Below are positions 1-13,620 of a stretch of 64,000 nt of DNA, piece after piece. The DNA lies in the NCBI GenBank assembly GCA_005281725.1, contig SSBO01000004.1:1426001-1490000 (forward strand), read 5' to 3'. The stretch is from Wuchereria bancrofti. Taxonomy: Eukaryota > Nematoda > Chromadorea > Rhabditida > Onchocercidae. The position numbers and the translations under genes were made by a program. The notes beneath the pieces were generated by a model. The model was given only the letters and a program-made list of their open reading frames with translations, had not been told where the DNA came from and ran no database searches. Each line of letters starts with the position of its first letter. Position 1 is the stretch's first letter.

Positions 1-107
1 TGGGTAATCAGTCTTGTTTAGATAAGTTTAAGATGCTCATTCGCCATGAACAATGTTTGAAGTACTTCTGATCTGATCAATCACTTACTATTTCATATAC
101 ATTGCAG

Positions 108-2617
108 AAACCTCCTTATTCGTATATTTGGTTGACATATATGGCTATACAGAATTCAGAAGAAAAGATGCTTCCGTTGACTGAAATTTACAGATACATT
201 ATGGATAAATTTCCGTTTTATCGTAAAAATACACAACGGTGGCAAAATTCCCTCAGACATAACTTATCATTCAATGATTGCTTCGTTAAGGTATTCTTCT
301 TTAATGATTTCTTTATTCTTTTCTAACTCAAATAAAATTATCAAAAAATAGACTTACGTTTTAAAGATTTTAGAACATACTAATTAGTACAAAAATATCT
401 TTGCTTCAATATTCAATAGATTAAAGGTTAGGAGGACGGTTGAAATGAAGGAACAAGAGTCTCCGTACTTTTAACTTTATTTTTAAATTAGCGAGAACAA
501 TGCATGCGTTTGAAATGAAACGACCTGAGTAATGTCGATGTAATACACTTTTTAAGCATATATAATATATTTGAATTGTTTTTCCCAAAATTTCAAAACT
601 TGTTCCTTTTCTTTAAATTTTTTTATTGGAAAACAAATCAAAAAGTAAGAAAATCACAATAGTTTTTAAACTTGCTATCCTCTCCTAATTTACTTTTGAT
701 AATATTACTTAATTGAATAAAACTCCTTCATCTTTCGTTTATACTTTTATGCCAATTAGTTGGTTTTGAATTTGAATATTTATAAAAGAAATTATTCGGA
801 TATCCTAATTATCACTGTTATTTCGCTTCAAATATTCTCTCAACAATAACGAATTTGCAAGTTTTAAGTGAACTTTTTCATTCAGCCAAATTACTAATTA
901 CAAAAAAGAAAAAAAAAATGTTTTGAAGGACGATTTGGAAGATTTATTTTGCATTCACTTTTTTCTCTACAAAAATATATAATATTGGTTGGGATCGTAA
1001 ATAAACTATAACCACCCGCTGTGCACTAAGTGTTACCATTCCGTCCTGGACAGCTTTACTCTGTCGGTCAGTTATTTCAATCAAAGAAAAAACTGGTTCA
1101 AACAACACTACAGCATTTTGCTGCTAATCAAGTTGACAGAATATTCCGTTCCTAATTTCAGTTTCCATTTTGTAATTTTTATTGCATATTTAGTAACTTC
1201 GGTCCGAAACAAAGTTTTGTTATAAATCATCTTCATGTTTTTTTTCGCTTTGAGAATAATTTAACTTTTACATAACGAGAGAATACAAAATAGAAAGAAT
1301 ACAAAATAACTCCTATTTTGTTACTTAATTGTTTCGTTTAACTTTCTATTTGTAAAATACAGAGTTAACTGGTAGTTTTAATAACCGCAAACACAACAGT
1401 AGCGAGAATGAAAAGAGTGCACTGAGCTACCGTAAACAGTGTAAAACTGTAATCATAAAGCAACTCGAACTTCATTCTTTTCGGTACTGCTAAAACAGCA
1501 GTTTTACTTATCAGTATATCTCAAAATTCTAATTTCTAAAAACTCCTCAAATCATTTAATTCTTTTACTATCTATCCACTAAGGTTAAAATTATTAGCAA
1601 CAGAAGTAATAACTCAACATAAATTAAAATCTCAAGCCTCAATTCAATCCACTTTCTTAAAATAAATAAAAAAAATAAATAAAATCGATACCTAAATCTA
1701 TGTCTTTTTTACCACAAATAAACTTGCAATCTTTTATTTACTTGCAACTCGATGAATTTTTGTAAAAATTGATGATATACAATTCCAATTTTATTGAATA
1801 GTTTTAATGTTTAGAAGCAATATTCAACAATCTTTTGCTGTCATTATAAATTTATTGAAGTTACTAACAAAAGCTACTAAAGAAGTAGATTTGTAAATAA
1901 CTTAAGTTGAAAGAAAAGAAGAAAATGAACTTCAATCGACGAAATCTAATCATTTCTATTTTAGATACCACGACGACCAGATAGGCCTGGAAAGGGATCT
2001 TACTGGGCGGTTCATCCACATGCACTAGGAATGTTTGAAAATGGTAGCTGCTTGCGACGAAGGAAAAGGTTCAAGGTATTTTTCCTCATTTCTGCTAATA
2101 CTTGATGTTTTTTTGAGAAATGTTGACTGTGAGACAATATAATTCTAGTTTCATGTTACTGCAATGGTTTTGTATCCGATGAATTCAGAAGGATCACCGG
2201 AATTGATCCTTTTTTGCTTGGTCTCGAAATATACAACTTTTTCTACAAAACTTACTACAACAACCTGGGAAATAATTACAGTGTACCTATTGCTTTTAGA
2301 ATATATTTGCTCTAATGCTATTTAATGGACAGGTCCAAAGATATGATACTAGCGAAGATTCGCAACATCCATTGCCGAAGATAACGTATCATCAACCTCC
2401 ATGTTCTTCATTCCAGTGGTTATTTCCCACTCATCTGCCATCATCAGTGACATCCGGAACTTTTATGGATCCGCAACAATTCTTCCTTACAACTCATAGT
2501 CTCCTTTTGCTTCCTTCTTTAACACAGCAATCATCTCATTTCTCAACCATTATAACACCAAAATCAATGTGTAATTCTTCCTTTACTATTGACTCAATAT
2601 TATCATCACCAGCTTGA
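108..2617 (+). CDS. lin-31: Forkhead transcription factor, FoxB/LIN-31 type (5' end outside window)
   Basis: Three exons are visible: 108-290, 1965-2075 and 2333-2617 (TGA stop). All keep frame across GT..AG junctions. The first two encode a nearly whole forkhead DNA-binding domain, starting [15 protein letters not shown], with the recognition-helix core [15 protein letters not shown] and the wing segment [14 protein letters not shown]. This closely matches what I recall of C. elegans LIN-31 and vertebrate FoxB. LIN-31 is a nuclear factor acting in vulval precursor cells below Ras/MAPK signalling (family knowledge). The roughly 95-residue tail ends [20 protein letters not shown] fits the eh1 motif FxIxxIL that recruits Groucho/TLE corepressors. 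The tail has two S/T-P sites (ITPK, SSPA) as possible MAPK sites. The exon with the start codon lies upstream of base 1. A 1.67-kb intron splits the domain just before the wing. Confidence 0.94.
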
Positions 2618-5600
2618 CTGATATCACTACTTATCACAGCTTCAACAAAATCATTGAAAATTGTTTTCGCTTCTTTTAGCAAATTTTATAATTCCAACAA
2701 ATGGGAACAACTGCAAATTTGCATCTTAAGACTTGCTTACCACTGCAAGAACTTTTATCAACTTAAATTTCATTTCACTCTATTTTAAAATTATCGCATT
2801 CTTTATTCTTATCAAATACATGCACCACAAGCTGTCCTCAAGCGTCCATTTATAAAATAACTTTCACCATCCGCAATTATGGTAACATAGTACTTTACAG
2901 TATCCTTTATTCTTACCAAATTGCCCGCGTGTACATCACCCATCTGTTACAGTTACGGTGTTTGCTTTTGATTGTTATAATTATTACCTGCTTTGCAATT
3001 AATTTAATCATGAGCATAAAAGACTTCATTTAACGACAAGCTTAATTCAAATCTAAATTTTGGTTTCAAATAAATAAACAGTTGATTTCTTAGAATTTGT
3101 TAGAAGCGCTGCAAGTAAATACTTGAATACTTTGTCTCAGTTGTTCTCTAAATTTAATTTTTTGTTAAAAATCCATTCAGTTATTATCAAGAAAAAAAAA
3201 CTGCAAATCAAAGATACTGCCTTTTAGATTCCGAATTTTATCCAATTAAGACAAAAACTCGTAAGCGGTAATTATGAATTAAAATGTATTAAAATGTTGT
3301 TTTCTCTTGTCCTATTCCATAATATAGTCTACTTAAAAGACGTAAAACAAATTCATATAACAAGCAATTAACAAGCAAAGATAAGTCCAAAGCATTAAAA
3401 TTTTGAAGCTCAACATACCAGGAAGAACGTGAACAACATGAAAATCATATTTTCTAACAAAATATTATAATTTTGCAATATCACGGTTATTTGAATTTTG
3501 CAGGTATTTTAATTTCATCCTGTTTTAATTGTCACAAATCTCTGTCCTTTTATTCCATGAAAGATTTCGTTATAAAAATTGTACCTGTTAATATTAATTA
3601 GATTGATGTATATGTGTGATCTTGTATTGTATTATTATAATTCATTATAATGAATGAATAAGATGAACTTGATCTGTGATCTTCTGGCAGATGATATTGC
3701 TTCATTTACTACAGTTGGCAGTATTGCTTATTATAATGCAACAGATGTTTCAGTTTGTTCTTATGCTTTCCTTTCCTATCATTTCTTCTTTATGCTACTC
3801 CTTTGGGAATGATTGGCAAATTATATTTCCAATAGTAAAGGGTCATAGCTGTTTTTTGTTAATTAACTGATTGAGCAAGAAACGTCTGCATCATACATTT
3901 TGAAAAATGTCATAACTTTGATGAACTTCTTCGTCAGATTTATTAGTAAACTTCATGGTTTTTAGAACTTCATACTTTGAATAATGCAAGCACTTAAAAT
4001 GGCCGATTTCATGAAATTAAATTCGTTCAATATTTTATTTGCACTTGCTTGGAATTTTTCAAGGAGAATACTTGTTTCGGCATGCATATTTTATGATGAT
4101 AGTCATGGTAAATGATGATAGTTACAAGAGATTACTATTGTTATAACTGTCATCATTACCATAACCATTAGCAAGGATATCTTCGAAATTTTCGTATTCA
4201 AAAAGTTATTTGTTCGATGTTTAGAGATGTAACAGTGAAACAAAAGGCAACGACTGTCACTGCGATCAAACATCCTTGTTTCTACTATTGCCATTACCAT
4301 TAAAAATCATACTACTACTTCTATTTTATGGTTTTTGTTAATTGGCCGTTCTGTTGATGATTCTATCACTCATCCGATGGATTTATTTTGCGGTAAAGGC
4401 GCCAAAATCGTACATAATTACAACTCAAATTAAAATTATCGAGCGGCTCTGACCCACAGTAAATTATCTCTCGTAAAATTTTATCACTTATAAAACAAGT
4501 GCAAACGAGCAAGTTGCCAATAATTGAATTTTTTGATTGGATTTTTGTTGAACCTTAAAGAAAATGCGATTTGAGATAAAACTCAATTTTAAAGATGATG
4601 CATTCAAAAGAATACAGCCAATTGTGAGAAAAATAAGAATGCATTTACTTGGTGGAATTTCACTAAGACATTAATTCTTCTTAAAATATTTATGAAAGAG
4701 CGATGAAATGGACAAAAGATCATACGAGAATGCTTGCTAATTTGAATGTTATCATCCTGAAATGGCGGAATATTAGATAGAATCGAAGGTACATACTCAC
4801 TTGAAATATTCAAATGCTTGTTTCGAGATGATTGGCTCCTTGCTTTGTAAAGATCTAAACAAATACCCACGGGAAATCATGCATTATCCAGAAATTATTG
4901 TTTTCAAACAATTTCTTTCTTCCTTCTTTCTTGTCTTAATCTATCTATACTAATGAAAGTCTATCTGTTAAAGTGTTGACCCTTTCCAACAAATCTACTT
5001 AATTCATCATTCTTTTCTCATTTCAAAATTTGGGATAAGAATCAAATCAGTAATTCCGTTCAGTATTATATATAACAATATACAATTCACAAAAATCTGC
5101 TTTGTTATCACAGTATCGCCCAACAATTCATGATGTTTTCAGCTAGAAGTGGCAAAGTCTTGATAAATGTATCCTAATTTTTGGAGAATTACATCAAAGA
5201 AGGACATTTAAAATCAACTATCTAAAAGCATATCAGGTTGATGTAAAGTGTTATATTATGATGATCCCTTTTGAAATAAGAAATCGCTCCAATTTAAACT
5301 AACAAAGCTAACGTAAATTAAGAATTCTGGTGAATGGGAAGGAATAGTCATAAGCTCGTATATCTCAGGGCAAGAACTTCTCTTTCATGTTGAATGCTGT
5401 TCATATTTTCAAAGTAGAAGCAAAAAAAACTGGGTACAAGCGCTGATATCTATCTCTTTTCTCTTCCGATTGCACTACGTGACTTTATGTTTATTAGGAC
5501 AATTTTCGGGTTGTTCCATGAAACAGAAAGGTGTTTGTGAGGTTTGAAAATTAATGTCAAGGACATGAGAATATATATCTCGTAGAAAAATTTTTTCAGA

Positions 5601-8600
5601 AAATATCTCTTTTTTGCATGCTTGATGGAAAACAAATGCTTCCTATCAAATAAAATATGCGCTTTTTTTTTACATCTAACCCAAAACTGGTGCAAAGAAA
5701 AAGAGAAATAACTTGTGTCTGTGGTGCAACTTTAGATTTAATACTGGAAAAGACATTTGCAAAGAAAGAATGAAAAATAATAGGTTAGTACATATGGATT
5801 TAAAAATTCGACAATATTTTATGCCCCAATAATTTCTCTAAAGCTAATGGTTCAATATGCAATTCAGAAACAGCAACGAGCTTTAAAAAATATCAGTTGT
5901 ACTTTTTAAAAGTGTTATTCATTGCAATTTGTTCAAATGACACTTTTTCAGGTATGCATATTTTATCAGAATTATATCACTATTTCACTACTACTAGCAT
6001 ATTCACAAGGAAAATCCAGAAAATCCGCAATTTGTTATAAGGAAAATCGGATGTGTATGCATTTCTTACATAATCAAATTATATGTTTGTCGTAATTCAA
6101 AATTACAATCGAAATTTACAGCTAATAAACAGTTAATAGCAAGTATTATTCATTTTAGCATAATAACTTGCAACCAACTCTGCATTAGTTTTCACCGAAG
6201 ACTTTGATGACAGGTTTATCCAATTTCATCTAAAATGGAGTGTCTCATAAAAATCACATCAAACAATCGACAAAAAATTCAAATAATGAAAAAATGTTGT
6301 TTACGTGAAATGTTACTCAATTTTTGACTGAATTAATACTAAAATAATAGCCTGTTATCTTTAAATAATAACTGCTGATTTTTGAACTTAAGAATTTCAA
6401 TTTGATATAAGTTCTGCAAGATATAGCCTCATGAGCTTTAAGAAATTGCGATCAAAATTAATTGTTTTCCTAGGACCGGTCATTCTCTTTTACTAATTTA
6501 TTTACAAGGGATCTTGACACTCCTTCGTATATGTATAGAAATTATTTTCAACAATGCTTATGAGAAACATATCTCATTTCAAATTTCAATACAAAATAAA
6601 AAAAAAATGCCAATCATTGAGGGAGTTTCTGTTTCATCTTCCCGATGGACAAAATAGCAAGTTGTTTGAAATAACTGATTATTATCATATCTCACAACTA
6701 CCAGGTATTTCTTCCTTCTTCCTTATCCCAATTAAAGATATCCCTCTATGTTGCGTTAAAAACATTAAGATATATTAATTAACAAGTTCATGTATTGAAC
6801 ATTAGGTAATCGTCTGTAGAAATATGATTTGCTTTTTGTTTTCAGTATTCAGCGGCAAACCAACAAAAACATATTACCACCTTGCTTAGTTCAAAATAGA
6901 CCTATGATTCTAAAAATCTGTAAACAAGCCTCTGTTAAGAGTTGCATAAAAAGGACAAAAGTCTTCTTAGAAGTCTCTAGACAGAAAACAAATAACTATT
7001 TAAATAAGTTTATTTTGAAGTAGATAATTATTTCACAAATAATGTAAAATTCTATTTGTCCTAATAATGATATGAAGAAATCCGAACAAAAAACATCCTG
7101 GCAGAAATCGGTTAGTAAAACAAAATTAAAGCCATTTTCCGTAATATGTAGATATAACACTCGAAAAGAATCTTCTTTGGTTGTATGTAAAGATTCTGAA
7201 GTGGTGCATACCAACTTTGTTACTCGATAGGGACAGAAGATTATCAAGAAACTTTCAAAAACTTTTGGGGTTGAGTCTTATTCAAAGTACATTTTATTTG
7301 CATTGTCTCGTATTCTCCTTTGAATCAAATTGTTTAAAAACAACTGCCATTGCCGATGACAAATTTCGTTCATTCCATGTTTGCAGTCAGTAGTCACTTT
7401 TGGTGACATAAAGTTGCATTTTCTCGAGCAAAAATAATAAAAATTGACAGAAATTCGGCAAACGGCAACTGCAATGTCATTCATTATTTAGTGGGTCATT
7501 TTCCGTTTCAGCAAACTTATAGTTTAGATAAGATTGATTCTGAATATCGGATACATAACTGACCATAAGAACGAGTCTTTTCATCTAGCTCTAATACATT
7601 GCTATGTACGATTGCTCTCGTTAGTTTGCTTTATACTTACAAGATTTTCATTTGTTATTTACTTAAAGATGTATTTAAATGTAGGTATATTACTTTTAAA
7701 TTAGCTATCACTTAGTAGATTTTACAATGCAGCATTGTCATTAACAAATGATATGAATAAATGGAAGGAGTGAATACGGATGCTAGGTGATCAGCATTAA
7801 ACGAGAAAACTAGCTATTAGTCTACAAATTTTATTCGATATATATTTTATTATATATCGAATATATAATATTTCACTCGATATATACAAGTTTTATTCGA
7901 TATATGTTATTCGATTCCTTCGTTGGACATCTCGATTAATTGCAATAACTAAGTTTATTCATTCCAGCAAGACATAACTTTGCAGGAAAATTATGAAATA
8001 GGCTGTATTCAAAACATGTATTCTTCAGTAACACTGACAGCTATGACTTGTTCTAAAAAGTGACATTTTTCACAAGATGTTAGTAGTTCATTAATTTTAT
8101 ATTCTGATATACGCAATTCTCTCTCTATTATGACCCAGTTCTTTCTAATTTCCCTTTAACTCTCCTATATATTCAATTCCGCGAGTTCCTGAAAATTCAG
8201 AGTCAAATAATTGCTAAATTTTTGTGAAGTGTCTATGAAAACTTGATAGTACTACCCACGAACTTTAATAAATGGTTATAAATGACAAACAGCCGTCCCA
8301 TTGGAGAATCATAGAGTTCATAGGTTTAGGAATTCTAAAATTTTCGTTTTCTTTCTAGACTAACAATATTAGAAAACTGATCATACACAAGACTTAACAT
8401 TGTAACATGAAAACTGAAAAATGTAACGAACGGAAAAATGAAGCAAAAATCTAATGCCTGTTCGTTCTCATTTATTTCCTGCTTTCTTTCTGTTATCTTT
8501 TCAAAGAACATAACAGGATTGAACTATGTATTCATCAGAATTTTCAAATTAGGAAAATCATTCTCACTGTGAAGTTACCGACTAACAAAATACCAATAAT

Positions 8601-11600
8601 TATTTTCCTTTATAGATAAATTTTTATAAAGCAGCAAATTTCATGAAGATCAACTGAATCGTTAGACACTCACATTTACAGTGCATATGTTCGTTGTTCT
8701 TTAAGATGCTGACAAGTTCATAGAGTTCGATTCTTGAAAAATCTTTACTCGGCATTATTTTTAAATTGAAATAATGATGATATTTACTTAATTAAACTTT
8801 CAAGACTACCATAAATATTCAGAAATGATGAGGCGGCAATAATCTCGGGTGATAAGCACGCTGCTTCTTCTACTTTAATGATTAACTTTATTCTCTCTTA
8901 GCACACTTTTTTTCTTCCATCTTTTCCCAACAAAAAAATTCCAAAAAAAGAAAAGAGCAAATAAATAAATATGGATACATGTTGAGATAACATTAAGGAT
9001 AACTGCAAGTACTAAGAACGCGGAAATCCATATTTTCCAATAAAATCATGCTGTCTTTTTCGTGTCCGCATAGTACATCCCTTTCTCTTTTTGAATGTTT
9101 GAGGAAAGAGTCTAACTAGAAAGTCGAAAGTATTCAGCAAAAATTACTACTTCCGTGTTTAAAGTGCAGTGCCTGAAGTATTGCACTTTCAAATACGGAA
9201 GTCAATTTTTTGACTAAAAATCAGTTCACTCTTTTATTTCCCAAAAATTATCTTCTAAGCTCCTTATTTTGTTTCCTGCATTGTGAGTTCTATTTCCCTT
9301 TTTTGATGGATTTAGAAAAAAATGAAAACTTACTATTTCATCTGTAACCTTTTGCAAATGTTATAGATGAAACAATAGTATTTATTTCTTTTAAATCTAT
9401 CAAAAAAGTTACGTTGATCTAAAAACCTAAAGATAATTAAAGGTATTTTAGAAATCATAAAATGCGATCTGGTTTCCTAGGAACACTGTAACTTGCTGAA
9501 TAACAAATACCGGGCAGTTCGAATTACTGAAGCTGGCAAATTGCATAGAAATAAGGCATGTGGTAATATTATCTGCAATTTCGCTAGCACTGGAGATATA
9601 CATATTATCAACATTCTTTTTAAAAAGGAAAGCAAATTCTTAAACTCGATGCAATGCAGCGGAAATTTACGATTCCGAAACATATGGAAAGCGAAACTAC
9701 ATTTTCCACATACTATAATGGATCCAACAGCGATGTCATATCACTAAAATCGAATTGTATCACTGAAAAAGTTGTATCTCGAAACACTGCACTTCAAAAG
9801 AAGATGAGTTTTACCACTCATAGCTACCAACAGGATATTCGACATAGTTGATTAATACTAAAAAAGGAAACCCTACAAATCAACCTGTCATTAACGCGAA
9901 CAATCAATCCACTGTATTCAATATTTTTGACCTTTGAGATTTCTGACCTTCTTTGTTATTGCACGTCGGATTATCAAATTAAATGAATGACGAATTAATA
10001 AAAAAGGAAAATCATACGAATCTCATAATATTTCTGTTTTTTAAGCACAAATCCCAAAATGACTGTCCAAAACATGGAGAAAAAATCGAGACAATAAAAT
10101 GTCTTGCTGGCTGTTAAATTATGACATAGAACACTATGTTACTTTGTCACAACGTTTACGAAGTATGAAAAATATATCACAACATCTAAAAAAAGTAGAA
10201 AGAAGTTTGAAACAACCTTTTCGCAAAGAGGCGACGACGAATTCTGGAGATATAGCACTCAGCCAATAAACAATACCTCGGCACCTGTACGCATCAAGCA
10301 GAAGTAGTGTTTATTAGCTGAATTGCTTAACCACCACTACAACTGACGGTGAAAGGAACAGAATGGAAAGAAGAAATCAAAATAGTTAGGTGAAGGGTAA
10401 CCTTTGCTTTTTGGTCTCTGAAATAAGCGGAGTAAGAGCAACGAATATTACCGAAAGGCGAAGCTGAGCGATCCAGTTGTAATGGTGATGAAAATGTGCT
10501 AAGATTCTTAACAACCAAGAATGAACGGCACTAGGAATCCGGACGTGACGTAACATTGCTGAAAAATAAAGTAATATTATATGTTATTGTTAAATAGCAA
10601 ACACTGGACACTGTAAACTAAACTTCTAGCTAAAGAACATGACCAAATCGTTATCAGCAACAAGGTAGTATAGAACAAACCCAAATTTCCAAAAATTTTA
10701 TTTAAAAACTCAAGGAAAAACTCTTCCAAGCATTCCCTAAAACCTTCTATATTATTTAGTAACAATTTGCGGTCCGGAACTGCAGAATTGACTTTTTGAT
10801 TTCAAATTATCTAAAATTTATAAATAATGCCTGCGTATCGGATAGTTCCTGTATGAAAATACTGAAAACTTACTTTAATCCATTGTTGTCATCCGAGAGT
10901 TACGTAAGATTGCAAGAAGTTAGGTGGGATATTGCAGGAAGTTTATGAATCCAGAATCACAGTCTAAAATTCGAAACGTTTCACCAATTAAATACTAGAA
11001 GATGAGTTTACTGGAACACCTTTCAATATATATGTATATACAAACATATGACGAGATGCAAGCCAAAGCTCTCACACTGTTTTTTCCTTTTTGAAGGGCT
11101 ACTAAGCGATAAGACAGTGTAAATTCATGCTGAATTGATATTGAAAATCTTAAATTAGTAGATAACAAAAAGATTCTTTTCTTGTCTATTATGAAAGTAA
11201 CCGTTATTTAAAAAAAAGTCGAAAATATATGTATGGGATTTGTTAACCAAACTGTGAGTGTTGACTCAGAAAGTCCACTTAACAATTACTTTAGAAATGC
11301 ATTAATCAATGCAGTCATTCTAGCGAATGACTTTTGGTATCAAAACTCTCAAACATACAAAAGAATGTGACCGGATTTCACCTGTTGATGAGTTGAAGAT
11401 CATCTGATTTTAAATAAAGTAAAATTGGAGTCATACATTGGCTGAAATGTCTCCAAGATATGGCCCAAGCGTTATTCGTCCTTACTTTGAACTGTGGACA
11501 GATGAAAACATTATTTGCATTTATATACATATATCAAATATATTTCAAAAGATTAGCAGAGAGAAGAAATGAAAGTATGGTATCTTGTAACTCTGTAATA

Positions 11601-11700
11601 AACAAGTCAATATTTAAGGATTAAAAAATTATTATCCAAATAATGAAAAGAATGGAAAAAATTAGGATGATTTCTTGCAGTGATTATTAAATCTTTCTAA
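2618..11700. other. Gene-poor AT-rich intergenic stretch downstream of lin-31
   Basis: I find no exon series with matching splice phases on either strand. Open frames here are under 95 codons, lack recognisable motifs and contain no consistent acceptor/donor pairs. An AATAAA at about 3070 could serve lin-31, but it is far (about 450 nt) from the stop. The stretch holds homopolymer A/T runs and one clear palindrome (7832-7863). Confidence 0.6.
7832..7863. repeat. Perfect 13-bp inverted repeat with 6-nt spacer
   Basis: The left arm TATTCGATATATA (7832-7844) is the exact reverse complement of TATATATCGAATA (7851-7863), with spacer TTTTAT. Partial copies of the core TTCGATATAT recur at about 7876-7885 and 7894-7905, so this is a small cluster of the same element. 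Function unknown. Confidence 0.8.
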
Positions 11701-12536
11701 ATCTTTTCACGGAATGAACAGAGTTGTCTAAGTAAGGTAATATTAGCGATGGTAATAAACATCAGAATTCCTAACAATTAGCGACTACTTTACTCTAATT
11801 CTTGCAAGAAAACCCTTACTTTCGCATAAAAACGGTAACGTCTCAACCATTTCAACAAAACCGTCAAAGTAATGCAGGGATACAGCAATGATTCGCAAAC
11901 TTAGAAATTTCTGTACAATTAGCGCAATTCTAACTGGAAGATTGGTAAACATGTCCGTGACAGCTTTCATTGCTCAATAAAGCCGCCGGAAGAGAACCTT
12001 TCCGGAAATTTAGTCTGATCTCTTGAGCCATTATATTAATTTTTACAGTTCGAAAATGGAATATGCATTTTTTACATCAAAGCATCTCACTGAAGATGTA
12101 CATCAGTGAGATGGTGTGCAACAAATGCATGGGTTTGGACGATGCCCTAACACATTTTTGCTCCATCTTTTTCGCCTGATTTCTCATCCGGAAAATTAAC
12201 TGAACTTGTCTGTTCCGCTGAGGAAGATGGAAATATTTCAGTAACGACTCTATTGCTGTAGCAGCTTGCTTCTGATTTATAGAACTGACGCTTTCACTCA
12301 AAAGAGCGTGAAATATTTGGCCGCAACGACACTGTATCCAAAATAAGTGGGAAACGAACTATCTTCTAAAATATTGCTACTGATAAATAGGGTGCAGAAG
12401 AGTGGAAGGTCACCAGATAGTATAATATCGAATGGTTCAGATGAGAATGATAAAATAAGAGGTGAAAATCGAGTGACGATCAACGTAGACTCAGCATTTG
12501 ACACTGAACTTGCAGAAGGGAAGTGAATCATCAAGC

Positions 12537-12551
12537 AGAGAGAGAGAGAGA
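12537..12551. repeat. GA dinucleotide microsatellite
   Basis: An uninterrupted GA run inside the GC-richer island. Similar GA runs occur near 38458-38470 and at 47375-47394. Confidence 0.85.
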
Positions 12552-13054
12552 AAGAGATAGATAAATGGACCAGTATGCCCTCCTCCCTGGAGGACAATGA
12601 ACATTGAGGATGGTGACACCTACATGAAAACGCAGCTCTCTTCCCTTTGAAGAGACGAAGTGCATCGTTAAAAGCGTCCGACTGTGCCATGTCCTTCCTC
12701 GAAATAATCTGTATACGTTCGTTTATGATTCTCCAACAGTCTCGAATGCCGAAGGACGGGGGAAAATTTAGTCACTAACTAATTGCCGATATTGAGGAAG
12801 TTCGGGAATAAATGGAAAAGACATTTCTTCCCTTCCTGCCAGGAAAGAAAACAGAAAGACAGAGCAAAAAGTTTGAGACACAGCTGACGTCACCCGAGAA
12901 GTGGAAATTTTGCTGTACTTCGGATGTGCATATATGCCTCGTTCTCTCCCACTACACGCACCCTGCAACTTGTCTCTCTCACTGCAGCCCATTTCCCCTT
13001 GAGAGACGGACGATACTTGCACCAGCGCTTCCGAACTTCTGATTACTCTTCACT

Positions 13055-13073
13055 CCCCCCCCCCCCCCCCCCC
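13055..13073. repeat. 19-nt cytosine homopolymer
   Basis: Nineteen consecutive C. On the minus strand this is a G run that would encode polyglycine in the overlapping open frame. It is striking in DNA where most homopolymers are A or T. The exact length may be affected by sequencing or assembly slippage. Confidence 0.9.
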
Positions 13074-13620
13074 AAAAGTGCATTCATCAGATTGCAGTTA
13101 GACATGTGTTTGCGCGTGCAGACAGATATATACCGAGAGATGAAGAAAGAGGTGGTATTATATTGATTGTAGTAAGAGTATTGAAGAATCCGGAAGGGAA
13201 ATCCGGAAAGGACAGGGCAAGGTGTCTCACTATTACTAACACACACGCAACATATCAACAATAACATAAATTACGTGAAATAGATGTTTGCATTCTGTAC
13301 GATTCCTAAGAATTATGTGTGACTGCAGTGCGACAATGGCAGCAATCGATCTAATGGGCTGTTTTGTCGAATGTGTACTCTCAGAGAGGCAGAAGGGGAG
13401 AAGGAAGTAATAATGATCAATTTAGCTGCTTGGAAAGTGCAGTCAGAAAAGAGCAAAGACTGTTTGCAACATATATCATATCTCTTACCTGTCTTCTTAA
13501 CTCTGCTATGAGAAGTGTTCCTAAGGTCACTCACCCATTATTTCCAGAGCAAAAAGATCAAGCAAGCAGGAAGCAAACTGTTCCCGGCCATCACTAATTC
13601 CTTTGATCAATTGAGGTGTT

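Larger units (their letters stand above)
11700..13620. other. GC-richer island with overlapping open frames, no recognised gene
   Basis: Base composition rises clearly above the flanks, and several open frames of 60-130 codons overlap on both strands. These include a minus-strand frame 12298-12690 and a more protein-like minus frame 12077-12301. None shows a known domain. The overlap on both strands suggests low stop density from higher GC rather than coding. The island contains a GA run (12537-12551) and a 19-nt C tract (13055-13073). It could be a distal regulatory region, an unrecognised minus-strand gene or a non-coding RNA. Confidence 0.3.

Noticed and set aside
9477..9851. Three overlapping open frames, considered as another bacterial or transposon remnant
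   Set aside because: No recognisable protein motif in any of the frames.
12298..12690. 130-codon minus-strand open frame
   Set aside because: Low-complexity Ser/Leu-rich translation partly from a GA microsatellite, no domain and no splice partners.
13043..13267. Minus-strand frame with a polyglycine end
   Set aside because: The glycines come only from the 19-nt C tract; no other coding evidence.
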